From: PALSA-1353 sp036267155
GTDB taxonomy: Bacteria > Planctomycetota > Phycisphaerae > Tepidisphaerales > Tepidisphaeraceae
NCBI GenBank assembly: GCA_036267155.1
Contig: DATAWP010000004.1
Location: 1 to 64,000, forward strand
DNA length: 64,000 nt
Reading direction: 5' to 3'
In this document: positions 1 to 7,675 of the stretch, piece by piece
Layout of the letters: each line of letters opens with the position of its first letter
Numbering within the stretch: position 1 is the stretch's first letter
Notes under the pieces: model-generated
What the model was told of the DNA's origin: nothing
Database searches by the model: none
Seen by the model: only the letters and a program-made list of their open reading frames with translations
Position numbers and translations under genes: made by a program

Positions 1-1
1 G

Positions 2-145
2 GACAACAATCGCCTGCGAGCGGCACAAATCCTTTTGAACGTCGCCAGCCGATTCAAGCCCCTGTCATTGAAGTCGAATTCGCACTCCGAATCCCCGCCC
101 CGGCCCCTCCGCCCCGAGCCCGATCTGGAACCGAAAGTGGGCTAG
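2..145 (+). CDS. C-terminal end of an unidentified protein, cut by the window edge
   Basis: The frame beginning at base 2 is open from the window edge to a TAG at 143-145, giving 47 codons. The translation contains a helical stretch (NNRLRAAQILLNVASRF) followed by a Ser/Pro/Glu-rich tail, which reads like a genuine protein end. I do not recognise the family. The frame starting at base 1 is also open here and runs further, so the choice of frame rests only on residue composition. The toxin-antitoxin pair that follows has its own promoter, so this gene need not be functionally linked to it. Confidence 0.4.
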   Translation, partial: DNNRLRAAQILLNVASRFKPLSLKSNSHSESPPRPLRPEPDLEPKVG

Positions 146-168
146 TACAACTCGGCCCTGATACGCGA

Positions 169-174
169 TATAAT
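169..174 (+). promoter_or_regulatory. -10 hexamer TATAAT of the antitoxin gene (probable leaderless start)
   Basis: A perfect TATAAT ends seven bases before the ATG at 182. No Shine-Dalgarno sequence lies between them, so transcription would begin at or next to the start codon. No good -35 box is visible at the expected distance. Confidence 0.6.
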
Positions 175-181
175 TCACGAT

Positions 182-463
182 ATGGTACTCGATCTTCATT
201 TTTCTCCCCAGACTGAGGCCAAGCTTCAGGAGCGGGCCAAGGAGACCGGCAAAGCCGTTGAATCGATTGTTTCCGAAGCGGTTGAAGAAAAGTTGGCCGC
301 TGGGTCAAATCCAAGCAATGCCGTGGAACTAACGCCCCAGCAGAAGGCGCGGGTTTGGAGCGATTGGGTCGCCGGGATGGCACGCTGGGCATCACAGAAT
401 CTGCCGGCCGGCCAGATCGTGGATGACAGTCGAGAATCCATCTACTCTGGACGCGGTGAATGA
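182..463 (+). CDS. VapB-like antitoxin of a PIN-domain toxin-antitoxin pair
   Basis: This 93-residue protein sits directly before a PIN-domain toxin; its stop overlaps the toxin start (ATGA at 460-463), so the two are translationally coupled. Residues 1-40 look like a short beta strand followed by two helices (LHFSPQTEAKLQERAKETGK), as in ribbon-helix-helix antitoxins. The C-terminal half (WSDWVAGMARWASQNLPAGQ) would be the toxin-binding part. By analogy with such systems it should neutralise the nuclease and repress its own promoter. The antitoxin role is inferred from size, position and overlap, not from a diagnostic motif. The solitary gene at 18915 resembles it in size and N-terminal layout. 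Confidence 0.72.
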   Translation: MVLDLHFSPQTEAKLQERAKETGKAVESIVSEAVEEKLAAGSNPSNAVELTPQQKARVWSDWVAGMARWASQNLPAGQIVDDSRESIYSGRGE

Positions 464-918
464 AGGTGCTGCTGGACACCAACGTCTTGGCGCGAAGTGG
501 CCAGCCCAGGCATCCGCAGTATCATGCCGCCGTTTCCGCAGTCGAAATCTTGGTCCTTAAGGGCAATCAACTTTGTGCGACGCCTCAGGTGTTTTACGAG
601 TTTTGGTCAATTGCAACCCGGCCTGTGGGCGAAAATGGATTGGGCATGTCCGTCCAGGACGCATATGTCCGACTGCGCGAACTTCAAAACGCCTTGGAAG
701 TCCTTCACGACCTACCCACCTTGTTGGAGGTTTGGAGTCAACTCGCCCTCCGTTACGAGGTAAAGGGTAAATCTTCCCATGATGCGCGCCTCGTTGCGGC
801 GATGAGCACCCACGGCGTATCCGCGCTGCTTACGTTCAACAAGCAGGATTTCCTTCGTTACCCGGGCCTGAAAGTTCTGACCCCCGAGGAAGTGTTGACC
901 TCGTCGTCACAGCCTTGA
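460..918 (+). CDS. PIN-domain ribonuclease toxin (VapC-like)
   Basis: This 152-residue protein starts with the PIN signature LLDTNVLAR, with the first catalytic aspartate at residue 6. Further acidic positions expected for the metal site are present in YEFWSIATRP and SSHDARLVAAM, and the end LLTFNKQDFLRY matches the last conserved strand. PIN toxins are Mg2+-dependent ribonucleases that cut tRNA, rRNA or mRNA when freed from their antitoxin. The start overlaps the antitoxin stop by four bases. Length is normal for the family. The target RNA cannot be told from the sequence. The gene ends 15 bases from the convergent dsbD stop. Confidence 0.85.
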   Translation: MKVLLDTNVLARSGQPRHPQYHAAVSAVEILVLKGNQLCATPQVFYEFWSIATRPVGENGLGMSVQDAYVRLRELQNALEVLHDLPTLLEVWSQLALRYEVKGKSSHDARLVAAMSTHGVSALLTFNKQDFLRYPGLKVLTPEEVLTSSSQP

Positions 919-933
919 TTCTTTCCCCATCAA

Positions 934-2763
934 TCAAAAACGCGTCGCTCGGTTTACCGCATCGATTAGGTTCTGCGCGGAGTACAAACTCGTCAACTTC
1001 GCCACCGGCCGATCGTCGTGCGGCCCATAAATTGCCGTCAGCGGAATTCCGCCGCCGGGATTCAATTCATAAACTTTTGGCCAGCCCGGCGCGTTTTCGT
1101 CCGTCAGATCGGCCCGCAGCAGCACGACGTTGTCTTTGTGCAGCGCCGCGGCTGTCCGCGGATCGTGATACACGGAGGCCTCAATCGACAGGCAATTCGG
1201 ACACCAATTCGCGGTAAATTCAACCAGCACCGGCTTGCCGCTGGCGATGGCGGCCGCGAAAGCGTCATTGGAATACGGCTGCCACGCGATCCCGCCAGTC
1301 AGGCGCAGCGTGATCGTCAGCGATATCCAGATCGACAAGCCGGCAATCGCCAGGGATACCAATTTCGGCCGCACGCCGCGCGAGAGTTGGATCGTGCGGA
1401 CGATCAGAAATACCATCGCCAGGGCGACCACCGCGAAGACGGCCCAGAAAAAATCCCGGCTGGAGACGAGCCGGCCGCCGGCGAAATAAACCGCCACCGC
1501 CAGGAGCAGAAATCCCATCATCTGCTTCAGCATCGCCGACCACGGCCCGGTGCGCGGCACCCATCTGGCGAGATTCGGAAACGCGCTGAGGATCAGATAC
1601 GGCAGCGCCATTCCCACGCCCACGGTGATGACAACGGATACTCCGAGATAAATCGGCTGCGCCGTCGCCCACGCCAACAGGCCGGCGAACATCGGCGCCG
1701 TGCACGGCGTGGACAGGACGGCCGCTAAAATTCCGAACACGAAATTGCCCCAGACCGATTCGTGGCTCGGGGCCAGCGAGTAAACCGAATTCGGCAGCAC
1801 GACCTCGAACAGGCCGAACATGCCCAACGCCATGACCACGAGAATCACGACGATCGCCCAGATGAACCAGCCGTATTTGAATTGCTCGCCCCAACTGAAA
1901 TGCAGCGAGGTCCTCAGCGCGACGATCAGCACCGCCAACGCGGCGAAGACGGCGATCACTCCCAAACTGAACACCGCCCCCAGCATCAAACACCGGGCGC
2001 GGTTGTGCCGCGAGACCTCAAAAAAACCAATCGCCTTCAGCGGCACCACCGGCAACACGCACGGCATCAGGTTGAACAGTACGCCCACGGCCAGTGCGAT
2101 CGCCAGCGCCAGCCAGATATTGGACGCTCCCAACTCGAACGTCCGCCCGAAGAAATCCACCGTCGTACCCGTCGCGGGAACCGAAGCGGCCGTCGGCGCG
2201 TTTCGCGCGAAAACACGCTGATCGAAATGGGTGAATATTGATTGATTCTTCAGCGTGACCGCCACCTCCGCCGGCACGATTTGGGTCGCGATTTCAAACG
2301 GCTGATTCCGTGACGGCGCAAAACAGGCCCGATCGTTGCACGCCTGCCAGGTGAGCTTTCCCGAAATCGTCGTCTCGCCGACAGCCGCGCCGGTTTTCAC
2401 GCGCATCGGCACGTAAACGATCACCCGGCCCGTGTACACGTTCTGCGGCCCAAGTGCGGGAGAACGGATGATCTGGCCCGGCGGATAAATCGGATCCAGA
2501 AACTCCACGTTCGGATTCGGATCCGGCATCACCTGGAACTGGATGTAATTCACCCCGGTTCCCATCAGCGGCGTATGCGACTGCGCGTGCAGCCCCGGCT
2601 TGATGTCCACCACGATGGCCGCCACCGCGGTCTGCCCGACTTGAAGGGCCGACGTATTCAGCTTCGCCGAATACGTCGCCGTTTGCGGGCCGGCGGCCTG
2701 CGCAATCGCCGGCGCAAGGCAGCACAACGCCATCAACCCCAGGATGAATTGCCTCGGCCGCAT
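934..2763 (-). CDS. dsbD: Thiol:disulfide interchange protein DsbD (protein-disulfide reductase)
   Basis: This 609-residue inner-membrane protein moves reducing power from cytoplasmic thioredoxin to periplasmic disulfides. Three parts are visible: an N-terminal DsbD-alpha domain with the pair CNDRAC, a central multi-pass segment with the two functional cysteines in LMPCVLPVVPLKAIGF and STPCTAPMFAG, and a C-terminal thioredoxin domain with WCPNC near residues 520-524. The ATG at 2763 was chosen because MRPRQFILGLMALCCLAPA starts a clear signal peptide; the frame stays open upstream to 2838 but those residues look non-coding. It is divergent from proA. Possible roles include disulfide isomerisation and cytochrome c maturation; no ccm genes are nearby. 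Confidence 0.93.
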   Translation of the reverse strand: MRPRQFILGLMALCCLAPAIAQAAGPQTATYSAKLNTSALQVGQTAVAAIVVDIKPGLHAQSHTPLMGTGVNYIQFQVMPDPNPNVEFLDPIYPPGQIIRSPALGPQNVYTGRVIVYVPMRVKTGAAVGETTISGKLTWQACNDRACFAPSRNQPFEIATQIVPAEVAVTLKNQSIFTHFDQRVFARNAPTAASVPATGTTVDFFGRTFELGASNIWLALAIALAVGVLFNLMPCVLPVVPLKAIGFFEVSRHNRARCLMLGAVFSLGVIAVFAALAVLIVALRTSLHFSWGEQFKYGWFIWAIVVILVVMALGMFGLFEVVLPNSVYSLAPSHESVWGNFVFGILAAVLSTPCTAPMFAGLLAWATAQPIYLGVSVVITVGVGMALPYLILSAFPNLARWVPRTGPWSAMLKQMMGFLLLAVAVYFAGGRLVSSRDFFWAVFAVVALAMVFLIVRTIQLSRGVRPKLVSLAIAGLSIWISLTITLRLTGGIAWQPYSNDAFAAAIASGKPVLVEFTANWCPNCLSIEASVYHDPRTAAALHKDNVVLLRADLTDENAPGWPKVYELNPGGGIPLTAIYGPHDDRPVAKLTSLYSAQNLIDAVNRATRF

Positions 2764-2826
2764 ATTGGTAATTTGTAGCTCAATCACCTGATTCTTCATA
2801 CGGATGGCAGGGCCATTCGGATTCTT

Positions 2827-2845
2827 GCGAGGCGACACGCCTCGC
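2827..2845. repeat. Perfect 8-bp inverted repeat between dsbD and proA
   Basis: GCGAGGCG and CGCCTCGC are separated by three bases. The repeat lies in the short divergent gap, just upstream of the proA -10 box, where it could be an operator or simply a hairpin. No regulator can be assigned. Confidence 0.5.
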
Positions 2846-2854
2846 CTCGGTTGC

Positions 2855-2860
2855 TAAAAT
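2855..2860 (+). promoter_or_regulatory. -10 hexamer TAAAAT of proA, extended by TGC (probable leaderless start)
   Basis: TAAAAT is preceded by TGC (an extended -10) and lies six bases before the proA ATG at 2867. No ribosome-binding site fits between them. Confidence 0.6.
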
Positions 2861-2866
2861 CGTGCC

Positions 2867-4135
2867 ATGGAAGATTTCGGGGAATATGTCCTGAATCTCG
2901 GCAAAGCCGCCAGAAAGGCTTCGGCCCAGCTTGCATCTTTGCGCGACGATGTGAAAACGTCCGCACTGAGAAAAATGGCCGCGGCCCTTCGCGCCGGCCG
3001 GGAAACCCTCCTGGCCGCCAACGCCGAGGATGTCGCCGCCGCACAGAAGGCCGAGGTGCAACCGGCCCTGATCGAGCGCCTGAAGCTGAACGACAAACGC
3101 CTCGCCGGCATGGCCGACGGCGTCGAGCAGATCGCCGCGCAGGTTGATCCAGTCGGACAGATCATCGAAGGGTACGTCCGGCCGAATGGCCTGCGAATCT
3201 GTAAAATGCGCGTCCCGCTCGGCGTGGTTTTGTTTTTCTATGAGAGCCGGCCGAATGTCACCAGCGACGCTGCCGCCCTGTGCATCAAGAGCGGCAACGC
3301 CATCATCCTCCGCGGCGGAAAGGAATCCATCCATTCCAATCTCGCCATCGGAAAAATTATTTCGGATTCGTTGGCCGCCAGCGGCATCGACCCCGCAGCG
3401 GTGCAGCTCATTCAATCGACCGATCGCGCCCTGGTCGCTCCGCTGCTGAAGCTCGACAGATATATCGATCTGGTCATTCCCCGCGGCGGCGAAAGCCTGA
3501 TCCGCGCTGTCGTCGGCGAATCGACCATTCCCGTGCTCAAGCATTTCACCGGCAACTGTCACATTTACGTCCACGGCGACGCCGGCGATCTGGAAGAGCA
3601 GGTTCGCAAAATCTGCGTGAATGCCAAGACAAGCTATCCCGGCGGGGCCGTGTGCAATGCCGTCGAAAAAATCCTGTTTCATAAAGATGTCGCGGCGAAA
3701 TTGTTGCCCAAGGTTTGTCAGGACCTCGCCGCCAAGGGCGTGGAGATTCGCGGCGACGAGCGGACCCGGGCGCTGTATCCCAATGCGAAGCCGGCGACGG
3801 AATCCGATTGGCCGCTGGAATATCTCAGCCTGATCGTTGCAATGAAGGTGGTCGATTCGCTGGACGCGGCCATTGCCCACATCAACGAATACGGCAGCCA
3901 TCACACCGATGCGATCGTGAGCAATTCCAAGCCGGCGATCGAGCAATTCGTCAAACAGGTGGATTCCGCCAGCATTCTGGTCAACGCCAGCACGCGTTTC
4001 GCCGACGGCGGGGAATACGGTCTTGGGGCCGAGATCGGCATCAGCACGGATAAATTGCACGCCCGCGGCCCGATGGGCGCGGCGGATTTGACGACCTACA
4101 AATGGATCGTCACCGGCGACGGGCATGTGCGGTGA
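2867..4135 (+). CDS. proA: Gamma-glutamyl phosphate reductase
   Basis: ProA carries out the second step of proline synthesis, the NADPH-dependent reduction of glutamyl-5-phosphate to glutamate-5-semialdehyde. The 422-residue length is normal. The aldehyde-dehydrogenase-type fold is marked by FYESRPNVTSDAAALCIKSG, LRGGKE, LVIPRGGESLI, the catalytic cysteine at about residue 263 in YPGGAVCNAVEKIL, and the end LGAEIGISTDKLHARGPMG. ProB is not in this window, so the pathway genes are dispersed. The start follows an extended -10 at six bases, so the mRNA is probably leaderless. The 3' end is followed closely by a small nucleotidyltransferase gene with its own -10. Confidence 0.96.
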   Translation: MEDFGEYVLNLGKAARKASAQLASLRDDVKTSALRKMAAALRAGRETLLAANAEDVAAAQKAEVQPALIERLKLNDKRLAGMADGVEQIAAQVDPVGQIIEGYVRPNGLRICKMRVPLGVVLFFYESRPNVTSDAAALCIKSGNAIILRGGKESIHSNLAIGKIISDSLAASGIDPAAVQLIQSTDRALVAPLLKLDRYIDLVIPRGGESLIRAVVGESTIPVLKHFTGNCHIYVHGDAGDLEEQVRKICVNAKTSYPGGAVCNAVEKILFHKDVAAKLLPKVCQDLAAKGVEIRGDERTRALYPNAKPATESDWPLEYLSLIVAMKVVDSLDAAIAHINEYGSHHTDAIVSNSKPAIEQFVKQVDSASILVNASTRFADGGEYGLGAEIGISTDKLHARGPMGAADLTTYKWIVTGDGHVR

Positions 4136-4162
4136 AACGGACGCCTTCAGCCGGAACATTGT

Positions 4163-4168
4163 TATAAT
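4163..4168 (+). promoter_or_regulatory. Extended -10 (TGT-TATAAT) of the small nucleotidyltransferase gene
   Basis: A perfect TATAAT preceded by TGT lies 10 bases before a GTG at 4179. It supports that GTG over the ATG at 4125, which overlaps proA. Confidence 0.55.
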
Positions 4169-4178
4169 CAACAAAGCC

Positions 4179-4523
4179 GTGAGAACATTGGACCAAATCA
4201 AGCTCAAGCCCGTGGACCGGCAGGCCGTCTCGGACGCGGCGCGCGTGCTGCGTGGGCAATTTCCCGTTCAAGGGGTGATTTTATTCGGAAGCAAGGCACG
4301 GGGCGACGATGATTCGGAATCCGACGTCGACTTATTGGTGCTGACTTCCCAGCCGGTGACTCGGCCCATGCGCCAACAGATGCGCGAAGCTGTTTTGCCA
4401 ATCGAGATGTCATCCGACGTATGGATGGGCCTGACGGTGGTTTGGGCCAAGGACTGGGAGCAGGGGGTTTACCGGGTGTTACCGATTCGACATGAAATCG
4501 AGCGCGACGGAGTCGCTGCATGA
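4179..4523 (+). CDS. Minimal nucleotidyltransferase (MNT-type)
   Basis: This 114-residue single-domain protein carries the pol-beta-type signature ILFGSKARGDDDSESDVDLL, in which GS and the D-x-D pair bind Mg2+ and the nucleotide. Stand-alone MNT proteins often pair with HEPN partners as toxin-antitoxin systems, transferring AMP onto the partner. No HEPN gene is adjacent here, so this is an orphan or a remnant. The frame opens at 4125 inside the proA end, but GTG 4179 follows a TATAAT and is preferred. The 3' end overlaps, on the other strand, the degraded end of a methyltransferase gene, suggesting that a rearrangement placed it here. Confidence 0.75.
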   Translation: MRTLDQIKLKPVDRQAVSDAARVLRGQFPVQGVILFGSKARGDDDSESDVDLLVLTSQPVTRPMRQQMREAVLPIEMSSDVWMGLTVVWAKDWEQGVYRVLPIRHEIERDGVAA

Positions 4524-4778
4524 GTGAGAGCCGAGAGCGACGGCCTGCGCGAGCATCTCCGCCACGACATCAATCGCGTCCACCGATTCGCACACGGTCG
4601 CCAGCGCCTTGGCCGATTGACCGGTGCCGCAGGCGACATCCAGAGCGCGGGCAAATCGTTCGCATCCGGTCCAGCGAACGATCCTCTCGACGACCATCGG
4701 ATCGAAGTAGGGCCGCGCCGCCGCATACCGTGCCGCGGAACTGGCATGAACGAAATGATTGACGACGTCATCATCCAT
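4479..4778 (-). pseudogene. Truncated class I SAM-dependent methyltransferase (N-terminal fragment)
   Basis: From ATG 4778 the frame reads FVHASSAARYAAARPYF and then motif I, ALDVACGTGQSAKAL, typical of class I methyltransferases. After about 85 residues the similarity stops and the frame runs antisense to the nucleotidyltransferase, ending at 4479. Intact family members are about 240-270 residues, so roughly two thirds is missing, including the rest of the catalytic fold. It lies 26 bases after the DUF1572 gene on the same strand and was probably its operon partner. A short functional protein cannot be excluded but is unlikely. Confidence 0.65.
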
Positions 4779-4803
4779 GGCCGCCTCCGCGATTTGATTC
4801 TTC

Positions 4804-5352
4804 TCACGGTTTGCGGTGAGTGTCCATCGCCGCATTGAACTGCTTGGACCCGCCACGAGGGATCGTCAGAACGGTCCATTTGTCCTTGGCCAGGAACCGC
4901 GCAAGCTGAACGATCTGACCGACGTGATAACCGTGATGCGCGAGTTGCCGAAGAAGTGCGTCGATAACGGTCAATTCCTCGCCGCGGATGTTGATCGTTC
5001 TGTTCAAATCCCCATCGGTCAGTGGCGACATCGCATCAAATAAACATCGCCAGCCGGTTTCCCAATATGCCAGGATCGCTTTTCGTTCCGCGTTGTCGTC
5101 TATGAATTCCGAATCGCGATCGCGATCCGGCTTCTCGCCGTCGGTGGTCAGAAAATCCGTAAACCGCGACCGCAGGTTGCCGGCCATGTGCTTCATGATG
5201 ACGGCAATGCTGTTGGTGTTCTGGTCCAGCGGCTGATGAAGCTGGGCATCGGATATCTGCGCGAAAGCCTTTTGGGCCATCTCCTTGTAGGCGGCAAATC
5301 GCTTGGTGAGGGCGTCCATCACCAGCCGATCGCTCGATTCGGATGATTTCAT
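4804..5352 (-). CDS. DinB-superfamily protein (DUF1572)
   Basis: This 182-residue protein has the four-helix DinB layout. Histidines that would form the metal site are in NSIAVIMKHMAGNL and LLRQLAHHGYHVGQIVQL, and TVLTIPRGGSKQFN is the usual DUF1572 end. DinB-like proteins are metal-binding; some are thiol-dependent transferases for bacillithiol or mycothiol, but no activity can be assigned here. Length is normal for the family. It starts at ATG 5352 and is followed by the truncated methyltransferase in the same direction. Confidence 0.82.
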   Translation of the reverse strand: MKSSESSDRLVMDALTKRFAAYKEMAQKAFAQISDAQLHQPLDQNTNSIAVIMKHMAGNLRSRFTDFLTTDGEKPDRDRDSEFIDDNAERKAILAYWETGWRCLFDAMSPLTDGDLNRTINIRGEELTVIDALLRQLAHHGYHVGQIVQLARFLAKDKWTVLTIPRGGSKQFNAAMDTHRKP

Positions 5353-5476
5353 GGCTCGGAATCTTGGCTCGACGACGCGGAATTGTCCAACCCGTAAAAA
5401 ACTGCACGAGCGGCCGTCATTTGGTCGAAATTATTCAAAGTCCGATATTACGCGCACTTGAGACGCGGGAGCCGCC

Positions 5477-6322
5477 ATGCCACTCATGCAGGAAGACATC
5501 CGTCGGCATTACGAACAGGCTTGGAAGCAGATCGACGACCACGCTCAGGATGAAGCCGCCCTGGCTTATTCCAATGCCGTTGAAGATGCCGTGCTGTATC
5601 CCCTGTATCAGCGGCTCCTCAGCGATCTGAAAATCTCCGTCAGCGGCGGGAAAGTGCTGGATATCGGCGCCGGTTCCGGCCGGTGGATTCGGTTCTTCAT
5701 TCAGCATTTCGCGCCCGCTTTTCTGATGGGCGTCGATTTCACCGCCGCTTCGATCGAACTGTTGAAGCGCCGCTATGCCGAGGTTCCCCGAATCGAAACC
5801 GCATTTCGCACCGCCGATCTGACCGATCCGTCGCTTGAGTTGGGGGAAAGGTTCGACCTCATCAACGTCATGAACGTGCTGTTTCACATTCCCGAGCCGG
5901 ACCGCTTTGCCGCGGCGATGAAGAACCTGGCCAATCATCTTGCGCCCGGGGGCAGGATCGTTACCACCGAATACATGCCGCGTACGACGATGCGGACGAA
6001 TTGGATGCTCGTGCGAAGCCGTTACGAAATGGAAACCGCCGCGGCGGCAGTCGGGCTGCGGATCGTCGAAATCAAGGCTTCGTGCGTCTACGGCAACGAT
6101 CCGATGGGCATCGACGGCCCCGATGCCGGCCTGCGGCAACAGTTTTACGCCGTCCGGGCGGGGATGAATCAGATTCTGGCGATGCAGATGAACGAACAGG
6201 TGCGTCAGTTCTTCGTGAAATTCCTGACGGATGTGGAATCGTCGGTCCTGAATTTCTGCCGGGAAAGAATTGCCGACGTGGACATGCCCAGCCAAAAGCT
6301 GGTGGTCCTGGCCGCGGCATAA
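5477..6322 (+). CDS. Class I SAM-dependent methyltransferase, substrate unknown
   Basis: This 281-residue protein carries motif I as VLDIGAGSGRWIRFF (about residues 57-71), an acidic residue after the second strand (MGVDFTAASIELLKRR), and the post-I region FDLINVMNVLFHIPEPDRF, as in UbiE- and glycan-type methyltransferases. The C-terminal third has no recognised substrate domain. A GGGAG ribosome-binding site lies just before ATG 5477. Neighbours (a DinB-like protein and a CDF transporter) give no pathway hint. Similar proteins often sit in polysaccharide clusters, but none is seen here. Confidence 0.8.
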   Translation: MPLMQEDIRRHYEQAWKQIDDHAQDEAALAYSNAVEDAVLYPLYQRLLSDLKISVSGGKVLDIGAGSGRWIRFFIQHFAPAFLMGVDFTAASIELLKRRYAEVPRIETAFRTADLTDPSLELGERFDLINVMNVLFHIPEPDRFAAAMKNLANHLAPGGRIVTTEYMPRTTMRTNWMLVRSRYEMETAAAAVGLRIVEIKASCVYGNDPMGIDGPDAGLRQQFYAVRAGMNQILAMQMNEQVRQFFVKFLTDVESSVLNFCRERIADVDMPSQKLVVLAAA

Positions 6323-6327
6323 AGCGG

Positions 6328-6512
6328 ATTTTTCACCGCGGAGACGCCGAGAACGCGGAGAAGAAATCGGCGAAGAAATTTATCCTCTTTTTTTAATTGG
6401 ATTCTTCATTGCCGATTCGATGCCACAAAATCAAGGCAGTTTCTTTGGCGTCTCTGCGTCCCCGGCTCGACTGAGCGCGCCGAAGTCTGCGTCTCTGCGG
6501 TTCAATTCCCTT
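6328..6512. repeat. Palindromic repeat of the CCGCGGAGACGC family, running into the CDF gene end
   Basis: The sequence after the methyltransferase (CACCGCGGAGACGCCGAGAA near 6331) is mirrored around 6485-6512 by CTGCGTCTCTGCGGTTC, forming two imperfect inverted arms. The right arm is inside the last codons of the CDF transporter. Related arms occur at about 8768-8853, 24844-24947 and, more loosely, 55906-56036 and 22912-22990. Confidence 0.5.
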
Positions 6513-7468
6513 CCGGCACGCTCGGCTTCACATCGTTTGCACTGCGGATCCTCGCACGGCTCCACGTGAGCCGTCGCGTTGCCTTCGTGCAGGGCCAGCT
6601 CGATCTCGTATTCGATGGCGCTGGCGACTTGATGTCCCTGCTCGATGCTCCACCATGGCGGGACCATGATGTGGAAATCCACCCAGTGATACCGGCCGCT
6701 GTGGCGATGGCGGAGCTTGTGATAACTGCAAATCCGCGGTTCTTTTCCGTTCAGGCCGGCGTGGGCGTCGAGAATCTTTCGCAGCAGCGCTGCGTCGCCG
6801 GCATCCTGCTCATCCATCAAACCCGCCGCGGAGCGCTTCAGCAGCCCCAGGCCAAGAATCGCGATATAGACCGCCACGGCCACCGCGGCAAGCGGGTCCA
6901 CCCATTGCCAGCCTGTCGCCCGCACGATGGCGATCGCCGCCAGCACCGCGACGCTGTCCCAGGCGTCCACCATCAGATGAATGCCCTCGGCCTCCAGCGT
7001 CAGCGATTGCCCTTTGCGTCCCCGGTACCAAAGCGACATTCCCATGGCTCCATTGACCAGCAGGGCCGCGCCCATCAGCGCGAGGCCGGCATCCAGCCGC
7101 CCGATCGGTCGCCCTCCGCCGTATAGAAATGACAGCCCCACTTTCCCGACGATCAGCACGCTGGCCAGGACGATCATCGAACCTTCCAGCCCGGCGGAGA
7201 AGAACTCGACTTTGCCGTGTCCGTACGGATGTTCCTGGTCGGCGGGCCGGTGTGCCACGTGGATGGAATAAATCGCGAACCCCGCCGTCACGACGTTCAC
7301 GATGTTTTCCAACGCATCGGAAAAAATCGCATTCGAATGGGTCAGGAAATAGGCCACGAATTTGGTGATCAGCAGCACGATGCTTACCACCAGGGAGGCG
7401 GTCGCCCAGCGCAACTCACGTCCGCGCGAGGAAGCGGGTTGGCCGGATGTTCCGTCAACGACTGCCAT
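6431..7468 (-). CDS. Cation diffusion facilitator (CDF) family metal transporter
   Basis: This 345-residue inner-membrane protein exports divalent metals such as Zn2+, Fe2+ or Co2+ in exchange for protons. The N-terminal half has about six membrane segments with the family motifs NAIFSDALENIVNVV and DQEHPYGHGKVEFF; the second metal-site half is VDAWDSVAVLAAI. A cytoplasmic domain follows (SGRYHWVDFHIMVPPWWSIE). The last 40 or so residues hold a Cys/His cluster (HVEPCEDPQCKRCE) that may bind metal. The final residues (about 20) are encoded by an intergenic-type repeat and look like a recent extension. The metal cannot be read from the sequence. Confidence 0.9.
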   Translation of the reverse strand: MAVVDGTSGQPASSRGRELRWATASLVVSIVLLITKFVAYFLTHSNAIFSDALENIVNVVTAGFAIYSIHVAHRPADQEHPYGHGKVEFFSAGLEGSMIVLASVLIVGKVGLSFLYGGGRPIGRLDAGLALMGAALLVNGAMGMSLWYRGRKGQSLTLEAEGIHLMVDAWDSVAVLAAIAIVRATGWQWVDPLAAVAVAVYIAILGLGLLKRSAAGLMDEQDAGDAALLRKILDAHAGLNGKEPRICSYHKLRHRHSGRYHWVDFHIMVPPWWSIEQGHQVASAIEYEIELALHEGNATAHVEPCEDPQCKRCEAERAGRELNRRDADFGALSRAGDAETPKKLP

Positions 7469-7500
7469 GCAGCCTCTCGATATGAGATGAGTTGCCTGCG

Positions 7501-7512
7501 CGCATCGATGCG
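7501..7512. repeat. 12-bp perfect palindrome CGCATCGATGCG
   Basis: The palindrome lies in the divergent gap between the CDF transporter and the HD-domain gene, about 33 bases upstream of the transporter start. A position like this suits an operator for a metal-responsive repressor, but no regulator is nearby. Confidence 0.3.
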
Positions 7513-7675
7513 AATGATACCAACTCGGCCGGGCCCGGGATCCACCCCCGGTCTCGTGGGCGCGATAATTTCCCCCCTGGCAATTCTGATGCGCGCACTT
7601 GATCTGGCTTTATGAAATCTGAATAATCTGAAATGAACATATAGCCGACAAGCCAACGGAGTACTTGGAGGTTCG

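Noticed and set aside
54..482. 142-codon minus-strand frame over the PIN antitoxin
   Set aside because: Overlaps the antitoxin and its promoter; low-complexity composition with no start signal.
2780..4207. 475-codon open frame antisense to proA
   Set aside because: It is the mirror of a highly conserved gene; high GC and codon bias keep the antisense frame open. No start signal or domain is seen.
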